A DNA stretch of 42,261 nt from an uncultured Spartobacteria bacterium (GCA_903868795.1 CAIPWR010000033.1:1-42261); one strand, 5' to 3'. Counted from the first letter of the stretch, positions 17,686 to 27,610 are shown. Notes: a model not told the origin generated them from the sequence alone. Translations and numbers: made by a program.

Positions 17686-18621
17686 ATGCGTGTTCTTTTT
17701 GCCGGCACAGGGGATATCGGAATTCCGACACTCCGCTATCTCAAAGCACATCATGAGTTGGTGGGCGTCCTGACACAGCCTGATCGTCCTGCCGGTCGTC
17801 ATCGCGAACTGAAAGCCCCCGCGATCAAGGAAGAATTACGCTGCTTGGCTCCCGATGTCCCGATGCTCCAACCGGAATCCCCACGGCTTCCCGAAGTCGT
17901 CTCCTGGGTGCGGCAACTTGCCCCCGAAGTCATGGTGACGATGGCTTATGGAAGGATCCTTCCGAAGGAGCTTCTCGAGGCTCCTTCTCTTGCATGCCTG
18001 AACATCCATGCATCTCTGCTTCCGCGCCATCGTGGAGCCTCCCCGATTCAGTCAGTCATTGCCTCGGGCGACACGACGAGCGGTGTGACCATCATGCACA
18101 TGGCGGAGGGACTCGATACCGGGGATATGGTTCTTGAAAAAAGAATCCCTCTCGGGAGGCGGGAGACCGCAGGTTCACTTTCCGAAAAGCTTGCAGATCT
18201 GGCACCGCTTGCCCTCTCCGAGGCAATGGATCTTCTTTCTTGCGGAAATGCCCCGCGTTTTGTGCAGGATCACGCGCAGGCAACCGTCACGGGCAAAATT
18301 GGAAGAGAGGAATCATTGATTGACTGGAGCGAGTCCGCTGCCGTGTTGGAGCGGAAGATCCGCTCCCTCCAGCCTCGTCCTGCTGCGGTTGCTTCCCTTG
18401 AGGCAGCCTCGGGAGAGTTGATTTCACTCAAAATCCATTCCGCAATCATCGCCCGGAAAGCTACGGGACAACCCGGCAGCATTCTTAGAATCGACCAGAG
18501 GGGAGTGCTGGTCGCCTGCGGGGAAGGAGGGCTTTTGCTTGGAATGATCCAGCCCGAGGGGAAGGCCCGGATGCACTCCTCCGCCTTCGCCCGTGGCCGA
18601 GCGCTGAAGATCATAACTTGA
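17686..18621 (+). CDS. fmt: methionyl-tRNA formyltransferase
   Basis: 311 aa from ATG 17686 (MRVLFAGTGDIGIPTL); the frame reaches an earlier ATG at 17662 but the Rossmann beta strand starts here. It formylates Met-tRNAi using 10-formyl-THF. Catalytic signature: LNIHASLLPRHRGASPIQ with Asn/His, followed by GVTIMHMAEGLDTGDMV containing the Asp. The C-terminal tRNA-binding domain contains RKIRSLQPRPAAVAS. It is tucked between the zinc-ribbon gene and pyrH. Confidence 0.95.
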   Translation: MRVLFAGTGDIGIPTLRYLKAHHELVGVLTQPDRPAGRHRELKAPAIKEELRCLAPDVPMLQPESPRLPEVVSWVRQLAPEVMVTMAYGRILPKELLEAPSLACLNIHASLLPRHRGASPIQSVIASGDTTSGVTIMHMAEGLDTGDMVLEKRIPLGRRETAGSLSEKLADLAPLALSEAMDLLSCGNAPRFVQDHAQATVTGKIGREESLIDWSESAAVLERKIRSLQPRPAAVASLEAASGELISLKIHSAIIARKATGQPGSILRIDQRGVLVACGEGGLLLGMIQPEGKARMHSSAFARGRALKIIT

Positions 18622-18694
18622 GATTCGGGATTGGCATTGAGCTGTTGCCGATTTGACTTTGCCTAAAGCCTCTCCTGCGATTTGATTTGAACCC

Positions 18695-19444
<750 letters not shown>

Positions 19445-19470
19445 TACATCCCTAAAACACATCACAGACC

Positions 19471-20031
19471 ATGAGCGCAGAAGAAGTCCTTTTTGAAGCC
19501 GAAGCCGGCATGGAGAAAGCCGGTGAATTCATGATGCATGAGTTCAATGCCATCCGTACCGGAAAAGCCTCCCCAGCCCTTGTCGAGAATATCGACGTCA
19601 TCGCCTACGGCAGCAGCATGAAGCTGAAGCAGCTCGCCCTCATCACCTCTCCAGAGCCCCGCCTGCTGGTGATCCAGCCCTTCGACGCCGGAACTGTTCA
19701 GGATATCGAGCGCGCCATTCAGGAAAGCAAGATCGGTATTAATCCCGCAGTCGACGGCAAGCTCATTCGACTTCGTATTCCCGAACTTTCCGAAGAGAGA
19801 CGCAAGGATCTCGTGAAGACCATCAACAAGATCGCTGAGGAGACCCGTGTTCGTGTGCGTGCCTGCCGGCGTGAGGCGATGGAAGGGGCTAAAAAACTTC
19901 AGAAAGAAGGAGTCATTACCGAGGATGACCTCGAGCGCACAGAGAAAGAGATTCAGAAGCTGACCGACAAGCAGGTCGAGTCCATTGATAAGCACGTCTC
20001 CCACAAGGAAGCCGAGCTCATGACCGTCTAG
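19471..20031 (+). CDS. frr: ribosome recycling factor
   Basis: 186 aa, the standard RRF length. It splits post-termination ribosomes with EF-G. The three-helix bundle has FNAIRTGKASPALVENI at about 25-41 and KIGINPAVDGKLIRLRIPEL around residue 90, with ERRKDLVKTINKIAEE and RVRVRACRREAMEGAKKL in the long helices. It follows pyrH in the usual order. Confidence 0.97.
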   Translation: MSAEEVLFEAEAGMEKAGEFMMHEFNAIRTGKASPALVENIDVIAYGSSMKLKQLALITSPEPRLLVIQPFDAGTVQDIERAIQESKIGINPAVDGKLIRLRIPELSEERRKDLVKTINKIAEETRVRVRACRREAMEGAKKLQKEGVITEDDLERTEKEIQKLTDKQVESIDKHVSHKEAELMTV

Positions 20032-20074
20032 GGATTCCTGATTGTACTTTTACTCTCCCTGCCGCCGATCCTTC

Positions 20075-20590
20075 ATGAATAGCATCACCCGGTTTAGAAG
20101 TGTCGCTCTCTTCCTTCTCACGGTGCTTGTACCGGGAGTTGAGGGAGGGAGACTGCTCGCGAAGGATTCGCTTGTGGTCAATGCGGCGCCCGGCTTTACC
20201 GGTGGTGCCTCGGCCGGTCGCAAGATTACCCTCGCATCACTTAAGGGAAAACCTGTCGTCCTCGTCATGGCCCCATCTCCAAAAGATCGTGCCTTCCACG
20301 CTCAGATGAGTGAGTTCCGTGGACTCTACGAGCGCATGGCTTCTCAAGGAATGCTGTTCTTTGCCGCCTTTACTTCAGAGGGAGGACGTATCCCTTCCAA
20401 TATCCCGTTCATTCTTGTCGATGACCCGGTCTCCGTGGCCTCCTCTTATGATATCTCCAAGGGATTCGCGATTGCCGTAATCGGGCGTGACGGAAACCTT
20501 GATTGCCTCAGCACGAAGCCGCTTCCGGGTCAGCGCGTTCTGGATCTCTCGCTGAACAATGCCGATGTCCAACTCCAGCTTCGCCGCTAA
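20075..20590 (+). CDS. secreted thioredoxin-fold-like protein (DUF4174-like)
   Basis: 171 aa from ATG 20075 (MNSITRFRSVALFLLTVLVP), which gives a signal peptide; the frame is open to 20042. The mature part resembles a peroxiredoxin/thioredoxin-fold stub: LASLKGKPVVLVMAPSPKDRAFHAQ, then IPFILVDDPVSVASSYDI and AIAVIGRDGNL. No CxxC or peroxidatic Cys is visible at the usual place, so redox catalysis is unlikely. It compares best with DUF4174-type proteins, but this is only a fold-level guess. Confidence 0.5.
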   Translation: MNSITRFRSVALFLLTVLVPGVEGGRLLAKDSLVVNAAPGFTGGASAGRKITLASLKGKPVVLVMAPSPKDRAFHAQMSEFRGLYERMASQGMLFFAAFTSEGGRIPSNIPFILVDDPVSVASSYDISKGFAIAVIGRDGNLDCLSTKPLPGQRVLDLSLNNADVQLQLRR

Positions 20591-20631
20591 TCAATCCAAA
20601 TCCACTGAGTTTTAACTGCCAACCCAACTCC

Positions 20632-21180
20632 ATGAAAACCCTGCACCTGTCCATCATTGCCACCATCGCTGCTCTGCTGTTGATTCCGCAAGCCAATGCT
20701 GAATCTGCCTCCGAACTTAGGCGCCAATCCGAAAAAGCTCTTCATCGCCTTTACGAAAACAACCCTAAGGCGGCAACGCTTGGAGAGAGGGCGGTTGCGG
20801 TTCTTGTTTTCCCCAAAGTCATCAAGGCGGGATTCATGGTGGCCGCCCAGCGAGGTGATGGCGTTCTGTTCAAGAATGGTGAAGTTGCGGGATATTACAA
20901 TATGACCTCGGCCGGGTACGGGATCCAGGCCGGCATCCAAGAACTCTCGTATGCCCTCCTGTTCATGGATGAAAACTCTCTCAAGTATCTGAAAAAGAGC
21001 GATGGTTTCGACATTGGCTCGGCTCCCGGTCTCGTGATGGGCGACCAAGGCTTTTCAGGAAGCATGTCGGTTGCCTCCTTCCAGCACGGTATTGCCGCTT
21101 TCATCTGGGGACAGAAAGGCTTGATGGGGGGATTGGGACTACAGGGTACCAAGATCACGCGTTACACTCCAAGCGAGTAG
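20632..21180 (+). CDS. secreted SYLF (Ysc84) lipid-binding protein
   Basis: 182 aa from ATG 20632. Signal peptide TLHLSIIATIAALLLIPQ-ANA (cut after about residue 23). The SYLF/Ysc84 domain is clear: AVAVLVFPKVIKAGFMVAAQ, GDGVLFKNGEVAGYYNM, SAGYGIQAGIQELSYALLFM, SAPGLVMGDQGFSG and WGQKGLMGGLGLQG. Bacterial members are periplasmic and implicated in lipid binding; the exact role is unknown. It is the last gene of the + strand run before repeat copy B. Confidence 0.85.
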   Translation: MKTLHLSIIATIAALLLIPQANAESASELRRQSEKALHRLYENNPKAATLGERAVAVLVFPKVIKAGFMVAAQRGDGVLFKNGEVAGYYNMTSAGYGIQAGIQELSYALLFMDENSLKYLKKSDGFDIGSAPGLVMGDQGFSGSMSVASFQHGIAAFIWGQKGLMGGLGLQGTKITRYTPSE

Positions 21181-21229
21181 ACTGTTGGTTTCCTCCTGGG
21201 ATGCCTTGGGTGAAAACTTCCAGAGGCTT

Positions 21230-21539
21230 TTAACCCAGATTTTGCGATAGCGGCGGCTTAACAGAATTGAATCTCTCGCCTGAAAGGTGCGTCTCTGCCG
21301 AGTTAAAATGTGAATTTGTTAGAACGTTAAAATGGTCTGCAAAAAAGCCATTCCTCCATACGCTTCATGCTCTCCATGGTAAATTTCTCACAGGCTTGGT
21401 TATCTCACTTGATTATCGGGCGGTCAGTGAGGCTCTAGAAAGGCGGTCGTAGATCCACTTTTTAACCTTGTAACGATTTTAACCTTTTAACCCATTTTCC
21501 ATTCCGAGCGTCGTCCTCTAATGCAAATTTAGAGTTTAA
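21230..21539 (+). repeat. MITE-like interspersed repeat, copy B
   Basis: Same family and orientation as copy A. It starts with TTAACCCAGATTTTGCGATA and shares long blocks with A, for example GCGGTCAGTGAGGCTCT and CTTGTAACGATTTTAACC. It ends with ATGCAAATTT...GTTTAA. Relative to A it carries a short insertion around 21402-21416 (TATCTCACTTGATTA region). It lies between the SYLF gene and the lipoprotein terminator and contains no gene. Confidence 0.82.
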
Positions 21540-21565
21540 TCGGTTAGTGAATGTATACAAAAGAA

Positions 21566-21595
21566 AAGGGGCGCATCCGTAAGGATGCGCCCCTT
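21566..21595 (-). terminator. intrinsic terminator of the lipoprotein gene
   Basis: A 13-bp perfect stem (AAGGGGCGCATCC / GGATGCGCCCCTT) with a GTAA loop. On the minus strand it lies 22 nt past the lipoprotein stop and is followed by TTTTCTTTTG, a typical Rho-independent terminator tail. Confidence 0.9.
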
Positions 21596-21617
21596 CTCCG
21601 TTAAGTTGATGGTACGA

Positions 21618-22007
21618 TTAATAGAAACCAGGGCCCCAGAAGCCGTCGCCGAATCCGCCATAACCACCCCATTCAGAGGCATCGGCGTTGAGAGAGGCGG
21701 CTTCGACTTGATCCTGCTGAATCTTATACTGGAGAGCGTACTGCTGGTACTGGGTGTACTGCTTCTGGTTTCCGATCAGAAGCATGTTGCGTGAGGCATC
21801 AGCAAAGATGAAGTAGGTCTGCCCCTTCTTGTTGATTGGAAGCACCCTGAGTTGAGGGAGTGATTTGACTTTGGCGATCTGCTTCGTCGTGGTCGGCACA
21901 ATTGTGCGGAATCCTGCGGCACTCAGCAGGGTCTCCTTGTTTTGACCCGAGGAGCAACCTGACAGAACGAGAGCTGCTAATACTAGTGGAAGGGTGAAGG
22001 ACTTCAT
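21618..22007 (-). CDS. hypothetical lipoprotein
   Basis: 129 aa. A type II signal peptide ends in the lipobox LVLSGC (Cys at residue 18), so the mature protein is lipid-anchored. The C-terminal part is Gln/Tyr-rich (QKQYTQYQQYALQYKIQQDQ) and then Gly/Phe-rich (GGYGGFGDGFWGPGFY). No family recognised. It is 15 nt downstream of uppP with a strong terminator behind it. Confidence 0.72.
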   Translation of the reverse strand: MKSFTLPLVLAALVLSGCSSGQNKETLLSAAGFRTIVPTTTKQIAKVKSLPQLRVLPINKKGQTYFIFADASRNMLLIGNQKQYTQYQQYALQYKIQQDQVEAASLNADASEWGGYGGFGDGFWGPGFY

Positions 22008-22022
22008 GCGTTTTATGTATCG

Positions 22023-22883
22023 TTAGTATCCGCGGGAGGCGAGAAAGAAAACAAAGCCTGAGAAGGCGATGCAGTAATATCCGAACCAGGCCCAGTGACC
22101 TTTTTCCAGCCATGAGGAGAGAAGTTTTAGTGCCAACAGACCCGCCGCGAACGCCCCGATCATGCCGAAGAATCCAGGGCCCAGCAGATGCAGTAGATGA
22201 TGAGGAGAGGCTGCCTCAGTGTGGGCTTTGAGCAGGCGCAGGAGTTCCTTGGCGATAGCTGGAGGCGTGATAATCACCGCAAGGGCAAAGCTGAACTCCT
22301 CGACACGCTGTCTCGTGATCCCGAGCAGGACGCCGGTCGAGATGGTTGTTCCCGAGCGGGAGAGGCCGCGGAACGGGAGGCAGATTCCCTGTGAGACTCC
22401 GATCCAGAAGGAGGAGAGAGGGGTGATCGCACGGGTGCCATCAATCTTCCGGAGGAGGCCCGTGAGTAGGATCAGGATGCCGACCACAAGCAGGGCGCAT
22501 CCGATTAGCGGAAGATGACCGAAGAGATCCTCGATCTCGTCATGGGAGGTGCCGCGCATGAAGATTTTCTCGATCAGGAGCTTGAGAATTCCGAAGACAA
22601 CCAGCGTGGCAACGGTGGCAACTCCGACATGGACGACAGTTTGTTTGAAACTTGCGGCACTCGCGAAGAATGTCCTGCGCCAGGCTTTCCAGAAATAGGC
22701 GATGACGGCGATCATCGTTCCGGTATGAAGCATGACCAGAAGGAAGGTCATGGCCGGAGTGGCCGGATCGAGGCCGATCAGTTTTTCAGCCACGATAACG
22801 TGTGCTGAACTGGAGACGGGAAGAAGTTCGGCAGCCCCTTGGACAAGGCCTAGAAATAGAATCTGAAGCAGGTTGGGTTCCAT
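22023..22883 (-). CDS. uppP: undecaprenyl-diphosphatase (BacA/UppP)
   Basis: 286 aa with about eight hydrophobic helices. It recycles undecaprenyl pyrophosphate for peptidoglycan and other envelope polymers. The two conserved motifs are LGLVQGAAELLPVSSSAH (Glu-rich site near residue 15; the family usually has T-E-x-L-P-V-S-S) and FRGLSRSGTTISTGVLLG around residue 175. The start at 22883 fits the first membrane segment. Confidence 0.93.
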   Translation of the reverse strand: MEPNLLQILFLGLVQGAAELLPVSSSAHVIVAEKLIGLDPATPAMTFLLVMLHTGTMIAVIAYFWKAWRRTFFASAASFKQTVVHVGVATVATLVVFGILKLLIEKIFMRGTSHDEIEDLFGHLPLIGCALLVVGILILLTGLLRKIDGTRAITPLSSFWIGVSQGICLPFRGLSRSGTTISTGVLLGITRQRVEEFSFALAVIITPPAIAKELLRLLKAHTEAASPHHLLHLLGPGFFGMIGAFAAGLLALKLLSSWLEKGHWAWFGYYCIAFSGFVFFLASRGY

Positions 22884-22980
22884 GTTTTTAAGTATAAGTT
22901 GAAAGATAGGAATGAGTGCTTGTGTGAGTATCGGAGGGAACTAAAGGGATATCTCCAGAGATTGGCAACCACCTGAAGAC

Positions 22981-23679
22981 TTATTTTTTTCTCTGGGAGA
23001 GCGTGGTGAAGACCATGACCCAGAATGATTGGGCCACAATAAAAAATGGCACCCCGAGCGCCGTCGGAAGCGAGTAGATGATCGAGACAAGCGGAATCCA
23101 GACCATCCAGTTAGCCATCAGCACGGGAAAAATCCTCAATGCGTAAAAAGTGACTGGATGATGGCCTCTGAATCCATGCAGGGTGAAGCCGTGATCCCTC
23201 CAGATGAAGACGCAGACAGCCTGTGGCATTGCCAGCAGAGGACAATAGAGGAAGGCATCGACGAGAACCTTCTTCATAATGACCAGAGACGAATCCGAGG
23301 GACCGAAAAGTGCATATTGCAGACGATAAAAAAGATCGACCTGCATCCCGATGAGTCCCCAGAAAGGAATGGCAAAGAGGAGTCGTTGTCCCAGGGTGGG
23401 TGAGTTGACGGCGGTTTGGCGCGCAATCAGGAGTCGAAGGAACTCGGGTAGGATCGCCGATGCTGCGGAGGTGCCGATAAAGGAAAAGAGAAACCCCCAG
23501 TGGCTGCGAAGAATGGCCAGTTTTTCAAAGGCGACCCTGGCTCCGGGACTCAGAAAGTAGGCCGCGGCCATGAAGGCCATGAGGAACTGAAGGAGTAACC
23601 CCGGGATCAAATTGGCCCGGAGCGCCCTCAAGGATTCCAACCAGGCTGCATGGATCACCTGCTTATGAAGATTCTTCAT
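22981..23679 (-). CDS. Mpv17/PMP22-like membrane protein
   Basis: 232 aa with four or five apolar segments. The C-terminal part resembles the Mpv17/PMP22 family: KKVLVDAFLYCPLLAMPQ compares with the KVxxDQxxxxP motif, and NWMVWIPLVSIIYSLPTALG compares with the W-P...NF...P region. Bacterial members are rare and uncharacterised; the eukaryotic ones are mitochondrial and peroxisomal membrane proteins. The match is by pattern only. Confidence 0.6.
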   Translation of the reverse strand: MKNLHKQVIHAAWLESLRALRANLIPGLLLQFLMAFMAAAYFLSPGARVAFEKLAILRSHWGFLFSFIGTSAASAILPEFLRLLIARQTAVNSPTLGQRLLFAIPFWGLIGMQVDLFYRLQYALFGPSDSSLVIMKKVLVDAFLYCPLLAMPQAVCVFIWRDHGFTLHGFRGHHPVTFYALRIFPVLMANWMVWIPLVSIIYSLPTALGVPFFIVAQSFWVMVFTTLSQRKK

Positions 23680-23717
23680 GTCTTTGGAATTACTTTCTAG
23701 GCCACGGCTATAAAGAA

Positions 23718-23745
23718 GAAGAGCTTCCTTTGCAGGAAGCTCTTC
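23718..23745 (-). terminator. hairpin terminator after rpsI
   Basis: A 12-bp perfect stem (GAAGAGCTTCCT / AGGAAGCTCTTC) with a TTGC loop. It lies 45 nt beyond the rpsI stop on the minus strand and is followed by TTCTTTATAG. It probably ends the rplM-rpsI transcript. Confidence 0.75.
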
Positions 23746-23790
23746 GAGAACAGTGGCACAAAGAATCGTGCCGAAAGTTGAATTGTGCGA

Positions 23791-24183
23791 TTAACGCTTG
23801 GAGAACTGGAAGCGTTTACGGGCGCCTGGGCGACCTGGCTTCTTACGCTCACGCCGGCGGGGATCGCGGGTCAGGAGACCGTCTGCCTTCAGAAGAGGAC
23901 GATCGGCTTCGTTGAATTCGTTGAGAGCACGAGCGATAGCGAGGCTGAGTGCTCCAGCCTGGCCTTGAAGGCCGCCACCGGAAGTCTTCGCCTCGACATC
24001 ATAGGACTTGATGGCGTTTACGACCTCAAGAGGCTTGAGGACGGTATTCTGCATCGAGATCGTGGTAAAGTAATCCTCGAAGTTCTTGCCGTTGACGCTG
24101 ATCTTTCCGGAACCCGGAGCGATTTGGATACGGGCGACTGCCGTCTTGCGGCGTCCTGTGGTGGCGGATTTAGCGGTGGCCAT
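23791..24183 (-). CDS. rpsI: 30S ribosomal protein S9
   Basis: 130 aa, standard length. Typical S9 features: GRRKTAVARIQIAPGSGKIS at the N-terminus, then GGLQGQAGALSLAIARAL, and the basic tail ending in GARKRFQFSKR, which reaches the ribosomal P site. It is 47 nt downstream of rplM, the universal pair. Confidence 0.98.
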   Translation of the reverse strand: MATAKSATTGRRKTAVARIQIAPGSGKISVNGKNFEDYFTTISMQNTVLKPLEVVNAIKSYDVEAKTSGGGLQGQAGALSLAIARALNEFNEADRPLLKADGLLTRDPRRRERKKPGRPGARKRFQFSKR

Positions 24184-24230
24184 GAGTAGTTTTAAAGAAT
24201 CTTTGCAGTTTCGAGTTTAGGAAAATGAAA

Positions 24231-24656
24231 TCACTTGGCAGGCTGTGGATTCTGCGCGGTGTGGGGATGCTCGGAACCCTTGTAAACCTTCAGCTTGCGG
24301 TAGACCGTGCTTCCAAGACGATTGTGAGGGATCATTCCCTTGACCGCGCGCTCGATGAGGAGTTCGGGACGGCGCTCGCGGCGCTGGCGGAAGGTCTCGG
24401 ACTTGTGGCCTCCGACGAATCCGGAGAAGCTCATGTAGCTCTTCTGGGTCTCTTTTTTGCCGCCGATCTGGACTTCAGCCGCGTTGATCACGACGACGAA
24501 ATCGCCGGTATCAACATGGGGTGTGAAGATCGCCTTGTGCTTGCCGCGAAGCAAGTTGGCGGCTTGGACGGCGACATGGCCGAGGTATTGGTTTTTGGCA
24601 TCGATCACCCACCATTGGCGTTTGACCTCGGGAGCTTTAGCGGAAAAAGTCTTCAT
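24231..24656 (-). CDS. rplM: 50S ribosomal protein L13
   Basis: 141 aa. L13 hallmarks: WWVIDAKNQYLGHVAVQAAN, GDFVVVINAAEVQIGGKK, and the C-terminal GMIPHNRLGSTVYRKLKVYK. It is the first gene of the rplM-rpsI operon; the 126-nt gap upstream, shared with a divergent metallo-hydrolase gene, should hold the promoter. Confidence 0.98.
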   Translation of the reverse strand: MKTFSAKAPEVKRQWWVIDAKNQYLGHVAVQAANLLRGKHKAIFTPHVDTGDFVVVINAAEVQIGGKKETQKSYMSFSGFVGGHKSETFRQRRERRPELLIERAVKGMIPHNRLGSTVYRKLKVYKGSEHPHTAQNPQPAK

Positions 24657-24782
24657 TCGGATTTCGGGAAAGGAGGTAAAGAGTAGGGAGAGACGCTGCG
24701 GGTGTCAAAGAGTAAAAGTGTTTTTTTAGAGGCGCCCCTTTTTCATTCGTTTTTCGGTCGCCTCAGGCATCCTTGATTCATC

Positions 24783-25571
24783 ATGCCATCAATCAGCTTT
24801 CTCGGAACAGGTTCCGGCTTCCCGAATGCCGACCGCTTCTTTGCCAGTTCACTCCTGCTCTTGAAGGAGAAGCATCTGCTCATCGATGCGGGGGAGCCGT
24901 GTGTCCATTCCCTGCGTGACCGGGGGACCTTGATTCGAGATCTTGATGCCATCCTCATCACGCATGGGCATGTCGATCACATAGGAGGCCTTCCCGCCCT
25001 CTTGCAGGGAGCAATGCTCTTGGGACGAAAGAAGCCCCTGGAGATCGCTCTTCCTGAGGAAATGATTTCCCCGATCCGAGCATGGATCAGAGCACTCTAC
25101 CTCACTGAGGAGGGACTTGGGTTTTCGATCGCTTGGTTAGCGTGGCATGATCGTGAGTCCTTGTCGCTGGGTGACGGGGCTCTCTTTGCGAAGCCGTTTT
25201 CCAATCGTCATCTCGAGGTGTGCTACCGTTCCCTTCACACCTCGGATGCCGTGCATCCGTGCAATTCCTACTCCCTCGAGATTATTGCGGATGATTTCAG
25301 GGCCATCTTCAGCGGTGACCTCTCCTCGGCTGATGATCTTGCTGAATTGGTGGCCACGCCTGCGAATGTTCTTGTCAGTGAACTCTCCCATGTGGGCCCC
25401 AAGGAGCTGGCAACGGTTCTCCATGAGGCCGACATACAGGCTCTCTGCCTAATCCACCTCTCGGAGGATTTAGCCAATGAGGCGACGGAACTTCGCGTGA
25501 AGATGGAGGAGCTTCTTCCCAAGATCGCCGATATTTTCATACCCGAGGATGGGGAGATCCTCGATTTTTAG
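24783..25571 (+). CDS. MBL-fold metallo-hydrolase (RNase Z-like)
   Basis: 262 aa. The metallo-beta-lactamase zinc motif is complete: ILITHGHVDHIGGLPAL (HxHxDH) around residue 60. Further ligands are likely at FSGDLSSADD (Asp) and LIHLSED (His near the C-terminus). The N-terminus ISFLGTGSGFPNADR resembles RNase Z/arylsulfatase-like members. It lacks a clear RNase Z exosite arm, so the substrate is undecided: tRNA 3' processing or a small-molecule ester. Confidence 0.75.
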   Translation: MPSISFLGTGSGFPNADRFFASSLLLLKEKHLLIDAGEPCVHSLRDRGTLIRDLDAILITHGHVDHIGGLPALLQGAMLLGRKKPLEIALPEEMISPIRAWIRALYLTEEGLGFSIAWLAWHDRESLSLGDGALFAKPFSNRHLEVCYRSLHTSDAVHPCNSYSLEIIADDFRAIFSGDLSSADDLAELVATPANVLVSELSHVGPKELATVLHEADIQALCLIHLSEDLANEATELRVKMEELLPKIADIFIPEDGEILDF

Positions 25572-25583
25572 CCTCGTGTTTGT

Positions 25584-25869
25584 TTAAACCAAAATTTGCA
25601 TTAGCAACCATCCAGCAGCGATGCGGCGGAGTTAAAATCGTTAAAAAAGTTGAAACGTTACAACATGGAGAGGGGGCTACATCGGACCAACGAAGGCAGG
25701 TGGACGCTAGATGAACGGCATAAGAGGAGGCATTCCCGATTCATGATGATAGGGTTCAGTCCTTTTTAACCCTTTTAACGGTGTAAAAATTTTAACGATC
25801 GCCTAGATCACCAACCAGGTGAAGCACCCAAACCTGTTGCCAGCACGCTATCGCCTAATCCGGGTTTAA
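25584..25869 (-). repeat. MITE-like interspersed repeat, copy C (inverted)
   Basis: Most diverged copy and in opposite orientation. Its left end TTAAACCAAAATTTGCATTA is the complement of the right end of copies A and B, and its right end contains GCTATCGCCTAATCCGGGTT, the complement of their left end. The interior keeps GTTAAAATCGTTAAAA and TTTTTAACCCTTTTAACGG blocks but little else. It ends inside the stop codon of the next gene. Confidence 0.65.
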
Positions 25870-26285
25870 CGGTCGCCAGGATGAGGCGGTATTTCCATCT
25901 CGATCACAGGGAGGGGAATCCTGAGCCGGATCTCATCATCAATGAGGATCTCGACATGATAGGTTCCATATTTTTGGAACTGCACTCCTCCGAAGAAATG
26001 AACGTTGGTTGCATGGGCGTTCAAATCGGTCAGGCTGAAGGGTATCTCCGCCTGTGCAATCGGCTGATCCTCCTCGGGATCATAGATGAGGCACTTTTGA
26101 ACAAAATCTCCACTCCCGCCGCACCAGCGTGTCCAGAGACAAAGTTTGAAGAATGCAATCGGCAGCGTCGGTGTGGGGATTGCACCGATGACCCCGATGA
26201 GTGTCTGCTGTCCGCTGATTTCCGCTCGGACATCTTCACAAAGGATTGCGGCCTGAAGGTCTGGAAGAATGGAATCGGCGGTCAT
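25866..26285 (-). CDS. conserved hypothetical protein (DUF6941-like)
   Basis: 139 aa from ATG 26285 (MTADSILPDLQAAILCEDVR); the frame continues upstream to 26378 without conserved features. The pattern AILCEDVRAEISGQQTLIGV, then PIAFFKLCLWTRW and a C-terminal beta pair (YGTYHVEILIDDEIRLRIPL), resembles the DUF6941 family of uncharacterised proteins. No catalytic residues are evident. The TAA stop lies in the TTAA end of repeat copy C, so the element may have altered the original C-terminus. Confidence 0.6.
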   Translation of the reverse strand: MTADSILPDLQAAILCEDVRAEISGQQTLIGVIGAIPTPTLPIAFFKLCLWTRWCGGSGDFVQKCLIYDPEEDQPIAQAEIPFSLTDLNAHATNVHFFGGVQFQKYGTYHVEILIDDEIRLRIPLPVIEMEIPPHPGDR

Positions 26286-26437
26286 GAGGGTGTCGATGTT
26301 GCTGGAGTGGGGAAGTCTTGGCAAGGAGAGCATCACCAGTCGATCCGGGGGATCCCCAAAGGAAATCCATGCCGGCAAGTTTTTGAGTCATTGCCGAGAA
26401 GATCCGATTGGGGAAACATTCACCTAATTCATTCCCC

Positions 26438-27610
26438 ATGATCTATCTCGATCACAACGCAACCACGCCGCTCTGTCCTGAAGCCCGGGAAGCCATGCTG
26501 CCACTCCTTGGAGATCTTCTTGGCAATCCCTCCGGCATCCATGCCTCCGCGCGGATTGCCCGGGCTGCCGTCGACGATGCGCGTGACCGGATCGCGGCAC
26601 TACTCGGTGCCAAATCCCACGAAATCATCTTCACCTCCGGCGGTACCGAGAGCTGCAATCTGGCGATCCTGGGGCTTGCACGGCGACACCGCTCTCCAGC
26701 AAAAAACCATCTTGTCACGGCCTCCACGGAACATCATGCCGTGCTCCACGCCATGCGAGCGCTGGCTGAACGGGAGGGGTTCGAATTGACCGAGCTGCCT
26801 GTTAATGAGCAGGGAGTCATCGACCCTGGGGCTTTTGCCGCGGCGCTACGTCCCGAGACCATCCTAGCTTCCGTGATGATCGCCAACAACGAGACGGGTG
26901 TGATTCAGCCGATCTCCGAACTCGCAGCCATCTGCCGGGAGAGAGGCATTCTTTTTCATAGCGACGCTGTCCAGGCGTTTGGGAAGATCCCATGCAACCC
27001 GCGTGAGTTGGGGGTCGATGCACTTTCGGCAACAGCGCACAAATTCTATGGGCCACACGGCGCCGGTTTTCTCTGGCTCCGATCGGGAGTCTCCATCGAG
27101 GCGATTCAGCATGGTGGCTTCCATGAGAATGAACGCCGTCCCGGCACAGAAAACGTCCCAGCCATCGCCGGAATGGCTGCTGCGGCTGAAGTCGCCGTGA
27201 GAGAGGTTTCTGCCGCTGAAGAGTCCGTGAGGGAGTCTTCTCTCAGGGATCGTCTCTGGAGTGGAATCAGCGTGATTGATCCCACGGCGGTGCATAACGC
27301 CGCCCAGACTCATGCTCTGGCAAACACGCTCAATGTCAGCTTCCCTGGTTGCGACGGTGAGACCCTGCTCATGGGACTCGATCTTGAGGGAGTCGCCGCC
27401 TCCAGTGGATCTGCCTGCATGGTCGGATCGATCCAGGCCTCGCATGTCCTGCTTGCCATGGGAGTCTCCGAGGAGCTGGCTCGAGCGACCGTCCGATTTT
27501 CTCTCGGTCGGGATACAACTCCCGAGTCAATCGAAGCCACTCTTGCCGCTCTCTCCCGTGTTCTGGAACGCCAGTTCCGCTCGCCTAAAGCAGTGGGCGT
27601 GAAGGCATGA
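26438..27610 (+). CDS. cysteine desulfurase (NifS/IscS type)
   Basis: 390 aa from ATG 26438 (MIYLDHNATTPLCPEA), the normal start of this PLP enzyme, which releases sulfur from cysteine for Fe-S clusters or tRNA thiolation. Motifs: IIFTSGGTESCNLAILG, TEHHAVLHAM, the PLP lysine in LSATAHKFYGPHGAGFLW, and the catalytic Cys loop SSGSACMVGSIQASHVL. It overlaps the SprT-like gene by 4 nt. No iscU or other Fe-S assembly gene is nearby, so the acceptor is unknown. Confidence 0.93.
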   Translation: MIYLDHNATTPLCPEAREAMLPLLGDLLGNPSGIHASARIARAAVDDARDRIAALLGAKSHEIIFTSGGTESCNLAILGLARRHRSPAKNHLVTASTEHHAVLHAMRALAEREGFELTELPVNEQGVIDPGAFAAALRPETILASVMIANNETGVIQPISELAAICRERGILFHSDAVQAFGKIPCNPRELGVDALSATAHKFYGPHGAGFLWLRSGVSIEAIQHGGFHENERRPGTENVPAIAGMAAAAEVAVREVSAAEESVRESSLRDRLWSGISVIDPTAVHNAAQTHALANTLNVSFPGCDGETLLMGLDLEGVAASSGSACMVGSIQASHVLLAMGVSEELARATVRFSLGRDTTPESIEATLAALSRVLERQFRSPKAVGVKA